DNA of 64,000 nucleotides from Hexactinellida sp. DTS-2022 (GCA_028753945.1 JAPNXP010000014.1:992001-1056000), one strand, 5' to 3'; positions 20,941 to 32,307 are shown, counted from the first letter of the stretch. Notes: a model not told the origin generated them from the sequence alone. Numbers and translations are program-made.

Positions 20941-21384
20941 TCACTGAAGGGATATCGGGCGTTTGTAACGCTTGATCATCTCCAGCCTCTGTTCCGGCTC
21001 GAGGCCGGATGTGAAGTACTTACCAAGGTAAGAACAGATCTCTTTCGAAGACCCAGCGAAAAACTTTCGCTCCACTAAAGTGGACGGGTCAAAGAAACGT
21101 GTTCCGAATCGGGATTTAGGTCGGTGGTAGGAGCCAGTTAGAGCATTCATTGCAGCAGGAATTTCCTGACTGGCGCTCAGTGGTATCAGGTAACGTAACT
21201 CAGAAAGCGTCTCAGTGAGCAGTGAGTGTAGCGTAGAGATTGTGTTAGCTTGCTGCCCTGGGGCAGTCGTTATATGAACAGGCACTGGGCCAGGAGCTGC
21301 TAAGGTAACGTCGGCGGTGGCGCATTTGTAGCTGGCGTGGCTTCCAGACGTTGGCCGCGCATGGAAAGTAACATATGTCGACAA
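20941..21384 (-). pseudogene. DIRS gag-like region
   Basis: An open frame of about 147 codons upstream of RT. It includes ETLSELRYLIPLSASQEIPA and the C-terminal KRYKRPISL. The position before RT and the shared GC-rich composition make it the gag-like ORF. No zinc knuckle is visible, and the first codons overlap the flanking repeat at 21337. Confidence 0.5.
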
Positions 21385-21590
21385 ACGTGTGATCGGGCTG
21401 GTCGCTGTCTTTTCCCAACCCCCTGCCGAATTAAATTATGTAGCTCTTCCAGTTCCTCAAACAATGGTGAACAAACAAACAAACAAACAAACAAACAAAA
21501 CACATTGTGAATTAATATAGAAGATAGATGGAATATGGCCTTTCTAAAACTTGAGTAGATCTGTCAATTTAATTAATCAATTTATTGAAT
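21337..21590. repeat. Repeat bordering the DIRS element
   Basis: It matches 12205-12369 and then 12935-12985 (GTGGCTTCCAGACGTTGGCC ... CAAA run ... GGCCTTTCTAAAACTTGAGT). It may be the element's own end region or an older repeat the element landed in. Its tail after the CAAA run resembles that of the tandem-core repeats. Confidence 0.6.
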
Positions 21591-21683
21591 AATGATAATG
21601 AGATGCCGCCCGCCCGCATCCTCTGATAGATTTCGTGTGGAGCTGAAACAACATTGTCATTAACAGAGGCCTAATATATAAAA

Positions 21684-21797
21684 TCCAAAATTGCAGCCTG
21701 TGCCGACGCATGTTCCTTTGGTGGCACTATATTTTGTCGTTGTTTATTGATAGTGCCTCCAAAGGAACATGCTGTTGGCACAGGCTGCAATTTTGGA
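21684..21797. repeat. ~114-bp palindrome, copy 1
   Basis: Arms TCCAAAATTGCAGCCTGTGC ... GCACAGGCTGCAATTTTGGA with nested inverse GGCACTAT / ATAGTGCC around the loop. This copy has TTGTCG in the loop where most have TTGGTGGTGG. Confidence 0.85.
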
Positions 21798-22953
21798 TTT
21801 TTTTCGCCATGTCATCATCACTATGAAGGTGTTAAATTATTTCAGAAAGGTGTTTCAGAAGGCTACGACCCTTAGAGTGGTGGAAGTTTCGTTTTAGCTC
21901 ACTTCATTTCAGAGTTATTCAAGTTTTAAGTCAATGTAATAGGTGATGAGTCAGCATTTTTTATTTGCGTGTTGGGTTATCACCCAAAAACCACCGACCC
22001 ATTTGAATTATAATATTCACAAAATTGTAAAAATACATTTTTTTGACGATGTCATCATCACCTTAAGGTGTCAAGATCCACTTGTATAAGTGGTACGTGC
22101 CATAAGGACCAATTGATAAATTTAAAGTTTGTTTCTATCTTATATCATTTCTGAGATTAATGAAATTTAGATAATTAGTATAAATGTTTAATTAATCTAT
22201 TAATAATTTAACACCAATATTATGTACATCAAAATATATTATTTCAATCTTTTGCAATAATTATTCACTTAAATTGAATTTCACTATCATATTTGAATTC
22301 AGCGCACTCGATAATCCCAATAATCTATTTGGAAGTTGGAACCATCTCTATACATTAAACACAGAGCTAATTAATTAGAATTAAATATGTCATGTATCCA
22401 TTGTGCAAGAATATTCTAAGCAGAAGTAAATATAATACATAATCTGTCGTTGTTGTGGAATGTAAAATCTTAGTTTTGAAATAGAAAATAGAAGCCTACT
22501 CGATTTCACAAGTGGAATCAATATAATTATCGCAAGTTTAAACAATAGTGTAAGATTTAACAAGTTTAATCAATATAATTATTACAAGTTGAAACAATGG
22601 AATTAGATTTAACAGTTTTACTGAAATTGAAGTGTGAGTAAATAAATAAATTTCAACCCCCATTTATGGCAGAAATTAAACCCATTACTAAAAATTTCTT
22701 CACCCATCAGACGCAGAATTTGAAGATGAATCCAAAGATGAAATAAAAATTGGGGGTTTAGTAAAACATTTCTTGAGTTATGGTCCAGACAAATTTTGAA
22801 AGGTGTTAAACATGTGTCCAAAATTTGTTAATCAAAAATCGTAACCCCAGGTGCACATCTGTAACCCATGAGACACCCATCTTAAAAGTTTGGGCTCTTA
22901 GTTGATAAAACTCTGTTCTGTGGAGTGGCTACGGAAAAAAATAATAATAATAA
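21798..22953 (+). repeat. Unit B, copy 1
   Basis: Body from TTTTTTCGCCATGTCATCATCA to CTCTGTTCTGTGGAGTGGCTACGG. No protein is encoded; its short frames are not kept in the copies beyond 59 kb. The last ~100 bp (GTAACCCCAGGTGCACATCTG) is the variant also seen in units A1 and A2. Confidence 0.75.
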
Positions 22954-23066
22954 TCCAAAATTGCAGCTGTGCCGACGCATGTTCCTTTTGTGGCACTATA
23001 TTTTGGTGGTGGTTTATTTATAGTGCCTCCAAAGGATCATGCTGTCGTCACAGCTGCAATTTTGGA
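22954..23066. repeat. ~114-bp palindrome, copy 2
   Basis: Same arms. Variants TTCCTTTTGTGGC on the left and CTGTCGTCACAGC on the right give a few unpaired positions. Confidence 0.85.
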
Positions 23067-25181
23067 TTTTTTCGCCATCTTATGAACGCCTCATAGTGTT
23101 TAGACTTATTTAACAAGTTGTATGGTACAAAGGAACGATTGTTGATTTTAAATTATTTCTATCTTGAACCACCTTGAGTTTAATGCCATTCATTCATTAT
23201 GTATAGATAATAATTTATATAAATAGTTAATTATTTGAGCAATGTTATCCACTGTGATTTGAGTTAAGTAAACAAATTCCCAATATAATTTACTTTGCTT
23301 TAATAAGGCTTCGCGTCCCTGAGATTATGGCCACAGGACCCCTGGCAAAAATATTCTGTTTAATATTGATTAATCTAATTTAACATATTAGCTATCTTAT
23401 TGTAACAGAGAGCTAGTCTCTAGCTCACCTACTTTTCTTATTTCAACAATTATTGTGTAATCGGAACCAAAAGGCTTCTATGAGAAAACAATATTGAACT
23501 CAAATCAGGCGATTAGTATACATCATAGCTCAATTAGTTGAAATGCGTTGATTTGAAGTTGATTTGAGCCTATACTAACTTAGTCCATATTAGTTTACAT
23601 TGCGTGACAGACTTCGATTAGCGATATATAATTTAAAACCAATAGGAATGCTTGAGTAATTTCGAAATGTCATGATAATCATAAATTCCAACTAGTCACT
23701 CCCGTAGTATTGAAAGTAAATATGAATTCAACTAAGGGAGTCTGTCACGCAATGTGCAATAGTATGTACTAAGTTAGTATAGGCTCAAATCAACTTGAAA
23801 TCAAAGCATTTCAACTAATTGAGCTATGATGTATACAAATCACCTGATTTGATTACAGTATTGTTTTCTCATAGAAGCCTTTTGGTTCCGGTTACACAAT
23901 AATTGTTGAAATAAGAAAAGTAGGATAGCTAGAGACTAGCTCTCTGTTACAATAAGATAGCTAATATGTTAAATTAGATTAATCAATATTAAACAGAATA
24001 TTTTTGCCAGGGGTCCTGCGGCCATAATCTCAGGGACGCGAAGCCTTTTAATCCATTGAATATTAATATACTGTTAAAAATTGGAAATAAGCATACTTGT
24101 TTACTTAGAATGACAAAAGGATTAAGTTTATATTTCCATTATAAATGCGTTATAATTATCCCCCCCCTATCACTCTAATACAATTCGGACACCAAACACG
24201 CACACAGACGAATAGTCATTTAATAGATATTCCATTTCATTAATCCATTGTTTGTATATCTGTCATCGTTTTAAAATTGAAATCAGCATACTCGCTTACT
24301 TTGAATGATATATGGGGATTAAGTTTATATTTCCATTATAAATGCGTTATAAACCCCCCTTAGACTCTAATACATTTCGGGCACCAAGCATACACATAGA
24401 CAAATATTTATACAAATAGATATTCCATCTCATTAATCCATTGTTTGAATATCAGAATCGTTCTGAAATTGAATAACTGTTGAGTTAAATTGAATTTTCT
24501 TATAGGAGAAAACTTTAATACAACTATTGTATTAGAAATCGATTTATATATTGAATCAAATTGAATTATTCATATACACTAGAATACTTTATTGTAACTA
24601 TGATATCAGAAATTGATTTGTATAGTAATAGCTATTGAATGTAAATTAACTATTCATATATTCTAGAATTCTTTATTGTAATTATGATATCAACAATAAC
24701 TTGAATCGAAATAACACTGAATCTAATTGAATTATTCATAAATATAGTTATTCATTGAAACCACGAAATAATTGCATAATTGAATATTAATGAATTTATG
24801 ATTTTAGAAAGTTAAGGGTGAATTGTGGCAACTTTGAGCCTAATTATTGGGAAAATGAGGACAGATTAAAAAAATCGTGAAGAGCTATCAGTTGCAAAAT
24901 ACTTTTCTGATACTAGTGATTCTAAATTTTTTCTTGTTATTGCATTTATTTTCTTATGGGACAAAAAAAGCTAAAAGTCCCGTTAAAAATTTTCCCAAGT
25001 CGAAATTAATAAATCGTGACCCCAGGTGCACATCTGTGACCCATGAGACACACATTCTGAAAATTTTGGCTCTTAGTTAATAAAACTCTGGTCAGTAGAG
25101 AGGCTACGGACCAATAATAACCAAAGCACTAAGACCAATACTGGGCCACTATTCTATAGTATAGTCGGCACAGTAATAAAA
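23067..25181 (+). repeat. Unit A, copy 1 (with foldback insertion)
   Basis: The body starts TTTTTTCGCCATCTTATGAAC, has two AATACA-TTCGGGCACCAA boxes (about 24178 and 24370), a long AT-rich centre and the GAATTGTGGCAACTTTGAGCC box. It ends with the GTGACCCCAGGTGCACATCTG segment and one 60-bp module with a variant palindrome (CTATTCTATAGTATAG). Split at 23305-24047. No gene. Confidence 0.75.
23305..24047. mobile_element. Foldback element with long arms, 743 bp
   Basis: Ends AAGGCTTCGCGTCCCTGAGA and the inverse ...CAGGGACGCGAAGCCTT. Arms of about 310 bp pair with a few mismatches around a ~120-bp centre. The 5-bp duplication TTAAT (23300-23304, 24048-24052) is proved by the intact GCTTTAATCCATTGAA in the sister units A3, A4, A5 and A9. 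No coding capacity. Confidence 0.88.
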
Positions 25182-25295
25182 TCCAAAATTGCAGCTGTGC
25201 CGACGCATGTTCCTTTGGTGGCACTATATTTTGGTGGTGGTCTATTGATAGTGCCTCCAATGGAACATGCTGTCGACACAGGCTGCAATTTTGGA
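25182..25295. repeat. ~114-bp palindrome, copy 3
   Basis: Variant group with GGTCTATTG in the loop and CAATGGAACATGCTGTCGACA on the right arm. The same variants recur at 33795, 34894, 56546 and in part 58504. Confidence 0.85.
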
Positions 25296-26887
25296 TTTTT
25301 TTCGCCATGTCATGAACGTCACATGGTGGTTACACCCATTTATCAATTTGTTACGGGACAAAGGAACGTTTGATAAATTTCATGCTTCTTTCTATCTTAA
25401 ACCATCTTGAGTTTAAGTTTATATTGCCATATTAAATGCATTTTAGACCCCCTATCACTCTAATACAATTCGGGCACCAAACAAGCACACAAACGAATAG
25501 TCGTAAACAGGGACGTTGCCAGGATTTTTCGCCTAGGGGGGGCACAGAAATTGCCAGGGGGGGGGGAACATTATATTGGTTTTATTTCTAGCAGTTGACG
25601 TTACCAAAACTAGGCGATTAAGATGAAGCTTTCTAGTTTAATGTTCTGCAAAGTATGAAAATGCTATCGTTAGTGTAATTCGTTTCAATATAAGTGTAGA
25701 TTTACATTTTAGACGAGCGAGCGAAGCGAGCGAGAAAAAAATTTGAGGTGTCTAAGGATCTTTACCACAATATACAGGGGAAAAATTGGAGCCTCGTACA
25801 GGGATATGACTCAAATGGATTGGAAAGTGTGAACTCATTAAATTGAATTCAATAGCATCAATGAATCAGAGGAATAGAATAGTTCAATATATTTTACCAG
25901 GGGGGGCATTGCCCCGGGGCGAGGATTTCTACCAGGGGGGGCATTGCCCCCCTATGCCCCCCCCCCGTGGCGACGTACCTGGTCATAAACTAGAAATTCT
26001 ATCTCAATAATCCATTGTTTATATATCAGTTATCGTTTTGAAATTGAAATCAGCATACTTGTTTACTTAGAATGACATATGGGATTAAGTTTCTATCTCC
26101 ATTATAAATGCGTTATAAATCCCCCCTTACACTCTAATACATTTCGGGCACCAAGCACACACATAGACAAATATTTATACAAATAGATATTCCATCTCAT
26201 TAATCCATTGTTTGAATATCAGAAATCGTTCTGAAATTGAATAACTGTTGAGTGAAATTGAATTTTCATATAGGAGAAAACTTTAATACAACTATGTATT
26301 AGAAACCGATTTATATAGTAGCAGCTATTGAATCAAATTGAATTATTCATTTACAACATAATACTTATTGTAACTATGATATCAGAAATTGATTTGTATA
26401 CTAATAGCTATTGAATGTAAATTAATTATTCATATATACTAGAATTCTTTATAGTAAATATGATATCAGCAATACTTGAATCGAAATAACACTGAATCTA
26501 TTGAATTATTCATAAATAGTAGTTCTTCATCGAAACCACGAAATATTTGCATACTTGAATATTAATGAATTTACGATTTTAGAAAGTTATGGGTGAATTG
26601 TGGCAACTTTGAGCCTAATTATCAGGAAAATGAGGACAGATTAAAAAAATCGTGAAGAGCTATCAGTTGCAAAATACTTTTCTGATACTAATGATTCTAA
26701 AGATTTTCTTGTTATTGCATTTATTTTCTTATGGGACAAAAAAAGCTAAAAGTCCCGTTAAAATTTTTCCCAAGTCAAAATTAATAAATCGTGACCCCAG
26801 GTGCACATCTGTGACCCATGAGACACACATTCTGAAAATTTCAGTTCTTAGTTAGTAAAACTCTGTTCAGTAGAGAGGATACGGAAG
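25296..26887 (+). repeat. Unit A, copy 2 (with hAT insertion)
   Basis: Body as in copy 1, interrupted at 25508-25981. It ends GAGGATACGGAAGGATA, a private junction reused in the inverted copy A8. Confidence 0.75.
25508..25981. mobile_element. hAT-like element, 474 bp, G/C-run rich
   Basis: Ends CAGGGACGTTGCCAGG and inverse CCGTGGCGACGTACCTG, flanked by GTCGTAAA (25500-25507) and GTCATAAA (25982-25989). The sister unit A3 keeps the empty site at about 30009. Inside are G-runs and the CGAGCGAAGCGAGCGAG motif, but no transposase. Confidence 0.85.
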
Positions 26888-27076
26888 GATAACCAAGGCA
26901 CTAAGACCAATACTGGGCCACTATACTATAGTATAGTCGGCACAGTAATAATAACCAAGGCACTAAGACCAATACTGGGCCACTATACTATAGTATAGTC
27001 GGCACAGTAATAACTAACCAAAGCACTAAGACCAATACTGGGCCACTATACTATAGTATAGTCGGCACAGTAATTA
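26888..27076 (+). repeat. Three 60-bp modules
   Basis: Three head-to-tail copies of AACCAAGGCACTAAGACC ... GGGCCAC, CTATACTATAGTATAG, TCGGCACAGTA. The centre is a perfect 16-bp palindrome. One copy reads AACCAAAGCACTAAG. Confidence 0.85.
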
Positions 27077-27471
27077 TAGTATGTATAGACAATGGATTAT
27101 TGCAAACTTAATTAGTAAAATCTAAACACAGTTGTAGTGTAATAATGGAGGAACTACCTTATTATAGGAAATTAACGCGCCATGAAATTAACGCGACGGA
27201 AATTAACGCACCATGTAATTAACGCGAATTAAAGCAATTCGCATTAATTTCATGGCGCGTTTTGCCCATTGTCAAAAATAAATTGTACCAGAAAGAATAT
27301 TCATTAAATATCAATGCGACTAAAATCAGTAAAAGCATATGTATGAACCAATTTAAACACGCAGAAAGGGATTAGACTAAGGGAAAACTTCACAGTATAA
27401 CATGTAGAAAATAGATAGAACTACAAGCTAAAGAATTCAATTTCAGTTAATAGAAAGGAAGAAAAGAGGAA
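27077..27471 (-). other. 3' flank of NHL copy E with a MITE fragment
   Basis: The shared 3' flank, but at 27157-27257 it holds one end of the CCTTATTATAGGAAATTAA MITE. That end stands exactly where copies A and D read GGAGGAACTA directly followed by (T/A)CTTGCCCATTG. The full-length element of this family is at 49694-50016. Confidence 0.6.
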
Positions 27472-28701
27472 TCAAAATATCTGTATACAGTTCTTAACAG
27501 CTTGAGTAACTACAATGACTCTTCCTTCTTTATCCACTGTAATACCTGTAGGATTGTTAGAGGTAGATATTGTATGAATCTTCTGGAATTGAGGGCTGAA
27601 AATATGAATAGAGTGAGAACTAGGATCTGAAATGAGAATATTATAAGTGTGGTCAATGAAGAAGAAACAAGGATTAATAACTTCCATTCCTTGGCCTCGA
27701 GATAAAACACTCTTCTGTAGAATGTGATTATAGTTGTAGAGATGGAGACAAGGATTAGATTCATCGAGAACATAAATGTATTCTTTGGAGAGTTTAACAT
27801 CATGAGGGTGTTTGAGTGTTTCTTTTCCAAACTGAGATATAAAACGAAAATCCTGAGAAAGAACCTGAATACGATTATTGAGACAATCACTAACATAAAT
27901 GTCTCCATTAGATTCATCAATCGTTAGACCAAAGGGAAAGTCAAATTCTAACTCTCCTCTTCCCTGTTTACCGATTCTAGAAACAAACTTCCCATTGAGT
28001 TCATAATTGAGAATACAGTGGTTAGCTTGAGAAATAATAATAATATCTCCACAAATAGCTACACCTTTCGGGAAGAACATCTTCTCTTCTCCTTTATTGT
28101 CTCCAAATTTGAACAAATATTTGCCAGTACTATCGAATACTTTTACACAGTTATTCCATTGATCTGCTATGTAAATATTTCCCGTTTTATAATCGACTGT
28201 TACTCCTAGTGGGTAGTCAAGTTGTTCCATTCCATTTCCTTTCTCACAAACACTCACTAGAGGTTGGTTCTTGCTTTTATAGTCAATTCCACTTCTCACT
28301 TTCTCTACTTACTTACCCAACTTGTTCAATTCAGCTAACATTTTGTTGCTGTCACACTCAAAACTAACCATTTTAGGTTCTATGGGAGTTTCGATAGATT
28401 TGAGTTCTGTGGTGATTTGTGCTAACATATTTTCTTGCATACCCTTTACCGGGGAAGTGCTTACGACTCCTTTCAATGCATTTTGCATGTTTTCAAGATC
28501 TCGTTTCTTTTCATTAACTTTCTCCAATTCGCTTCTATAAGAGAGATAAGAAGCTAGAATATTATCCAACTCTCTCAATAGCTCACTTTCTCTAGCTTTC
28601 AAGCAATCAATTAATTCAATAAACTTAGTTTTGATCTTCTCTCTCACTTGACTCAATTCTAACTCGTAGTTATCTTCTCTCAAAGGATTAGCAGTAGCCA
28701 T
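27472..28701 (-). pseudogene. Coiled-coil NHL-repeat protein, copy E (one nonsense codon)
   Basis: Full-length frame from ATG 28701-28699 (MATANPLREDNYELELSQ) to KNCIQIF at 27472, collinear with copy C and without indels that shift frame. One TAA (28309-28311) replaces the leucine of NKLGKLVEKV at the end of the coiled coil. It separates an intact 130-residue coil from an intact 275-residue propeller. The coil differs from copy C in its second half (NMQNALKGVVSTSPVKGMQE), and one blade differs (DIYVSDCLNNRIQVLSQDF). Both halves are open, so the stop is recent or tolerated. It sits inside the unit A array, having replaced the start of a unit. Confidence 0.8.
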
Positions 28702-28870
28702 TAGTCAAATTAGGATAATTCAGAGATAGTTCCTATACATAGATTGAACTTATTTTACAATAATAGACTCGACTATGTATAATATAGTATACTGTATAAT
28801 AATATTATAGACATTAATCTGTATTCTACAGATAACAAGATTCAGCCACAAATTGTGGAAATCATCATTA
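28702..28870 (-). promoter_or_regulatory. Shared 5' flank of NHL copy E
   Basis: Nearly identical to the copy C flank, up to the point where a MITE is inserted (28878). Conserved TATA-rich run at about 28770-28805. Confidence 0.35.
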
Positions 28871-28877
28871 TCTATTA

Positions 28878-29037
28878 CAGGTTTTTAAAAATTAAGGTTG
28901 AGACCTTGGTGCAACTCAGTGCGGCCTTGGTGTAACTCAACACTGCATCGGCCGCGGCCGACCCTTAATCGTGGTGCAACTCCAAAAAATATTGGTGCAA
29001 ATTTTACACCAAGATCGGCCTTAAAAAAACCCTAAAT
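28878..29037. mobile_element. MITE, 160 bp, GC-rich centre
   Basis: Left end CAGGTTTTTAAAAATTAAGG, right end CCTTAAAAAAACCCTA inverted, with CTTGGTGCAA / TTTACACCAAG subterminal pairing and the CGGCCGCGGCCGA centre. It is flanked by TCTATTA (28871-28877, 29038-29044). The empty site is next to copies C and D (TATCTAT-AAGTATTAA). A second copy is at 56401. Confidence 0.8.
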
Positions 29038-29044
29038 TCTATTA

Positions 29045-29334
29045 AGTATTAATTTAAACTAAGGTCACTAATTCAATGAATAATGGAAAAAACATAAAAA
29101 TTATGAATTATTTTTGTGATGAATATTCAATTATCCTTATGCCACGTAACACCTCTACAAATGGTCTTGACACCTTGAGCCTTGTGGTGATGATGACATG
29201 GCCTACTATATCATACGGCTAGATAAGTCAAGTATCTGCCATTTTATTTACTGGCCAGTGTTTACTTTCTAATTGCTCGTAAAATAAATTACCTATTGTC
29301 ATGGAATAAACTAAACTTAGGTTTTCAAATATTT
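29045..29334 (-). repeat. Reversed unit-B remnant plus one arm of the foldback family
   Basis: 29045-29197 corresponds to 17755-17900. From CATGGCCTACTATATCATAC (29198) to about 29330 it is a single arm of the element seen at 8366-9187. The arm is cut off where a palindrome copy begins. Confidence 0.65.
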
Positions 29335-29418
29335 TTCCTTGGTGGCACTATATTTTGGTGGTGGTTTATTGATAGTGCCTCCAAAGGAACACGCTGTAGG
29401 CACAGCTGCAATTTTGGA
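29335..29418. repeat. Palindrome, 5'-truncated copy
   Basis: The left arm is lost before TTCCTTGGTGGCAC; loop and right arm are complete (GCTGTAGGCACAGCTGCAAT). Confidence 0.8.
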
Positions 29419-30980
29419 TTTTTTTCGCCATGTCATGAACGCCTCATAGTGTTTAGACTCATTTAACAAGTTGTATGGGACAAAGGAACGATTGTTGACA
29501 TTAAATTATTTCTATCTTGAACCATCTTGAGTTTAATGCCATTCATTCATTATGTATAGATAATAAATGATATAAATAGTTAATTATTTTAGCAATGTTA
29601 TCATCCACTGTGAGTTGAGTTAATTAAGTAAACAAATTTACAATTTAATTTAATTTGCTTTAATCCATTGAATTTTAATATACTGTTAAATATTGGAAAT
29701 CAGCATACAGTAGAACCTCGTTAGTCCGAACACGGTTAATACAAATTTCCGGATAAAACGAATAAACAGTTCCACAAAATCTGGTCCCTACAATGGCTAT
29801 TCAATTAGCATTACTCCGGTTAATACGAACTCCGGATAAAGCGAACACATTTCTAACGTCCGTTGGTGTTCGTATTAACGAGGTTCTACTGTACTTGTTT
29901 ACTTAGAATAACAAAAGGGATTAAGTTTATATTCCATTATAAATGCGTTTAGACCCCACCCTATCACTCTAATACAATTCGGACACCAAACAAGCACACA
30001 AACGAATAGTCATAAACTAAAAATTCCATCTCAATAATCCATTGTTTATATATCAGTTATCGTTTTGAAATTGAAATCAGCATAATTGTTTCCTTAGAAT
30101 GACATATGGGATTAAGTTTAAATTTCCATTATTAATGCATTATAAACCCCCCCTTACACTCTAATACATTTCGGGCACCAAGCACACACATAGACAAATA
30201 TTTATACAAATATAGATATTCCATCTCATTAATCCATTGTTTGAATATCAGAAATCGTTCAGAAATTGAATAACTGTTGAGTGAAATTGAATTTTCATAT
30301 AGGAGAAAACTTTAATAAAACTATTGTATTAGAAATCGATTTATATAGTAGCAGCTATTGAATCAAATTGAATTATTCATTTACAATATAATACTATATT
30401 GTAACTATGATATCAGAAATAGATTTGTATAGTAATAGCTATTGAATGTAAATTAATTATTCATATATACTAGAATTCTTTATTGTGATTATAATATCAA
30501 CAATAACTTGAATCGAAATAACACTGAATCTAATTGAATTATTCATAAATAGTAGATCTTCATCGAAACCACGAAATAATTGCATAATGAATATTAATGA
30601 ATTTACGATTTTAGAAAGTTAAGGGTGAATTGTGGCAACTTTGAGCCTAATTCTCAGGAAAATGAGGACGGAATACAAAAATCGTGAAGAGCTATCAGTT
30701 GCAAAATACTTTTCTGATACTAATGATTCAAAAAAAAATTTTGTTATTGCATTTATTTTCTTGTGGGACAAAAAAAGCTAAAAGTCCCGTTAAAAATTTT
30801 CCCAAGTCAAAATTGAAAAATCAGGCCACGAAGTGCACATTAATCAACAACCAGACACCTATCCTGAGAATCTCAGAGCTCTAGCACTTATGGTTTAGCC
30901 TGGGGAGGCGACACGGAGAAAACAAAAAAAAAACATCCAAGGCAGTAAGATTAGAACTGGGCCACTATACTATAGTATAG
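29419..30980 (+). repeat. Unit A, copy 3 (with pogo MITE)
   Basis: The body switches to the second type of 3' segment (GGCCACGAAGTGCACATTAA ... GGTTTAGCCTGGGGAGGCGA), which also ends copies 4-7, 9 and 10. One 60-bp module with GCAGTAAGATTAGAACTGGG follows. Confidence 0.75.
29708..29891. mobile_element. pogo-type MITE nested in unit A
   Basis: Ends CAGTAGAACCTCGTTAGTCC and inverse CGTATTAACGAGGTTCTACTG. The TA target lies inside CAGCATA/TACTTGTTTAC, the uninterrupted sequence of the sister units. Confidence 0.88.
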
Positions 30981-32307
30981 TCGCACAGCTGCAATTTTGG
31001 ATTTTTTTTTCACCATGTCATGAACGCCTCATGGTGTTGAGACTCATTTAACAAGTTGTTACGGGACAAAGGAACGATTGTTGAATTTGAAGTGTATTTC
31101 TATCTAGAACCATCTTGAGTTTAATGCTATTCATTCATTATGTATTGATAATAAATTATATTATTTAGTTAATTATTTTAGCAATGTTATCCACTGTGAG
31201 TTGAGTTAAGTAAATAAATTCCCAATTTAATTTAATTTGCTTTAATCCATTGAATATTAATACACTGTTAAAAATTGGAAATCAGCATACTTGTTTACTT
31301 CGAATACAAAAGGGATTAAGTTTATATTCCTATTATAACCCCCTATCACTCTAATACAATTCGGGCACCAAACACGCACACAGTCGAATAGTCATTTAAT
31401 AGATATTCAATTTCATTAATCCATTGTTTGTATATCAGTCATCTTTTTAAAATGGAAATCAGCATACTCGCTTACTTTGAATGACATATGGGATTAAGTT
31501 TATATTTCCATTTTATATGCGTTATAAACCCCCCCTTACACTCTGATACATTTTGGGCACCAAGCACACACATAGACAAATATTTATACAAATAGATATT
31601 CCATCTCATTAATCCATTGTTTGAATATCAGAAATCGTTCTGAAATTGAAATACTGTTGAGTGAAATTGAATTTTCATATAGGAGAAAACTTTAATACAA
31701 CTATGTATTAGAAATCGATTTATATAGTAGCAGCTATTGAATCAAATTGAATTATTCATTTACAATATAATAACTTATTGTAACTATGATATCAGAAATA
31801 GATTTGTATAGTAATAGCTATTGAATGTAAATTAATTATTCATATATACTAGAATTTTTTATTGTGATTATAATAACAACAATAACTTGAATCGGAATAA
31901 CACTGAATCTAATTGAATTATTCATAAATATAGTTATTCATCGAAACCACGAAATAATTGCATAATTGAATATTAATGAATTTACGATTTTAGAAAGTTA
32001 AGGGTGAATTGTGGCAACTTTGAGCCTAATTCTCAGGAAAATGAGGACGGATTAATAAAATCGTGAAGAGCTATCAGTTTCAAAATACTTTTCTGATGCT
32101 AATGATTATAAAATTTTTCTTGTTATTGCATTTATTTTCTTGTGGGACAAAAAAAGCTAAAAGTCCCGTTAAAAAATTTCCCAAGTCGAAATTGAAAAAT
32201 CAGGCCACGAAGTGCACATTAATCAACAACCAGACACCTATTCTGAAAATCTCAGAGCTCTAGCACTTATGGTTTAGCCTGGGGAGGCGACACGGAGAAA
32301 AAAAAAA
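30981..32307 (+). repeat. Unit A, copy 4, preceded by a half palindrome
   Basis: 30981-31001 is only the last arm (GCACAGCTGCAATTTTGGA), fused directly to a 60-bp module. The body follows to CGACACGGAGAAAA. The lost arm shows recombination at the shared CGGCACAG motif of module and palindrome. Confidence 0.7.

Larger units (their letters stand above)
18329..21336 (-). mobile_element. DIRS-like retroelement, decayed and 3'-truncated
   Basis: Minus-strand order: gag-like frame (20941-21384), RT (about 20086-20640), RNase H (about 19600-19740), the DIRS-type ELFASRLNNQ segment (about 19350-19400), then tyrosine recombinase (18329-19050). This is the DIRS order, with a tyrosine recombinase instead of an integrase. 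GC content is far above the neighbours. Every domain has frame breaks. The recombinase stops before its last catalytic motifs, next to a TATAG microsatellite at about 18284-18305. The interval 20641-20940 holds the gag-to-RT linker in broken frames. No inverted terminal repeats were identified. Confidence 0.85.

Noticed and set aside
22618..23096. Short frames over the palindromes (CADACSFCGTIFWWWF and its relatives)
   Set aside because: They are translations of the 114-bp palindrome and appear on both strands of every copy.
24877..25080. A short frame of 61-67 codons (KSYQLQNTFLIL ...) recurring in nine of the A units
   Set aside because: It opens on GTG in most copies, has no ATG, and keeps frame mainly because the units differ by substitutions here. 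The 3' half is replaced by a different segment type in some copies. It is a conserved repeat segment, not a shown gene.
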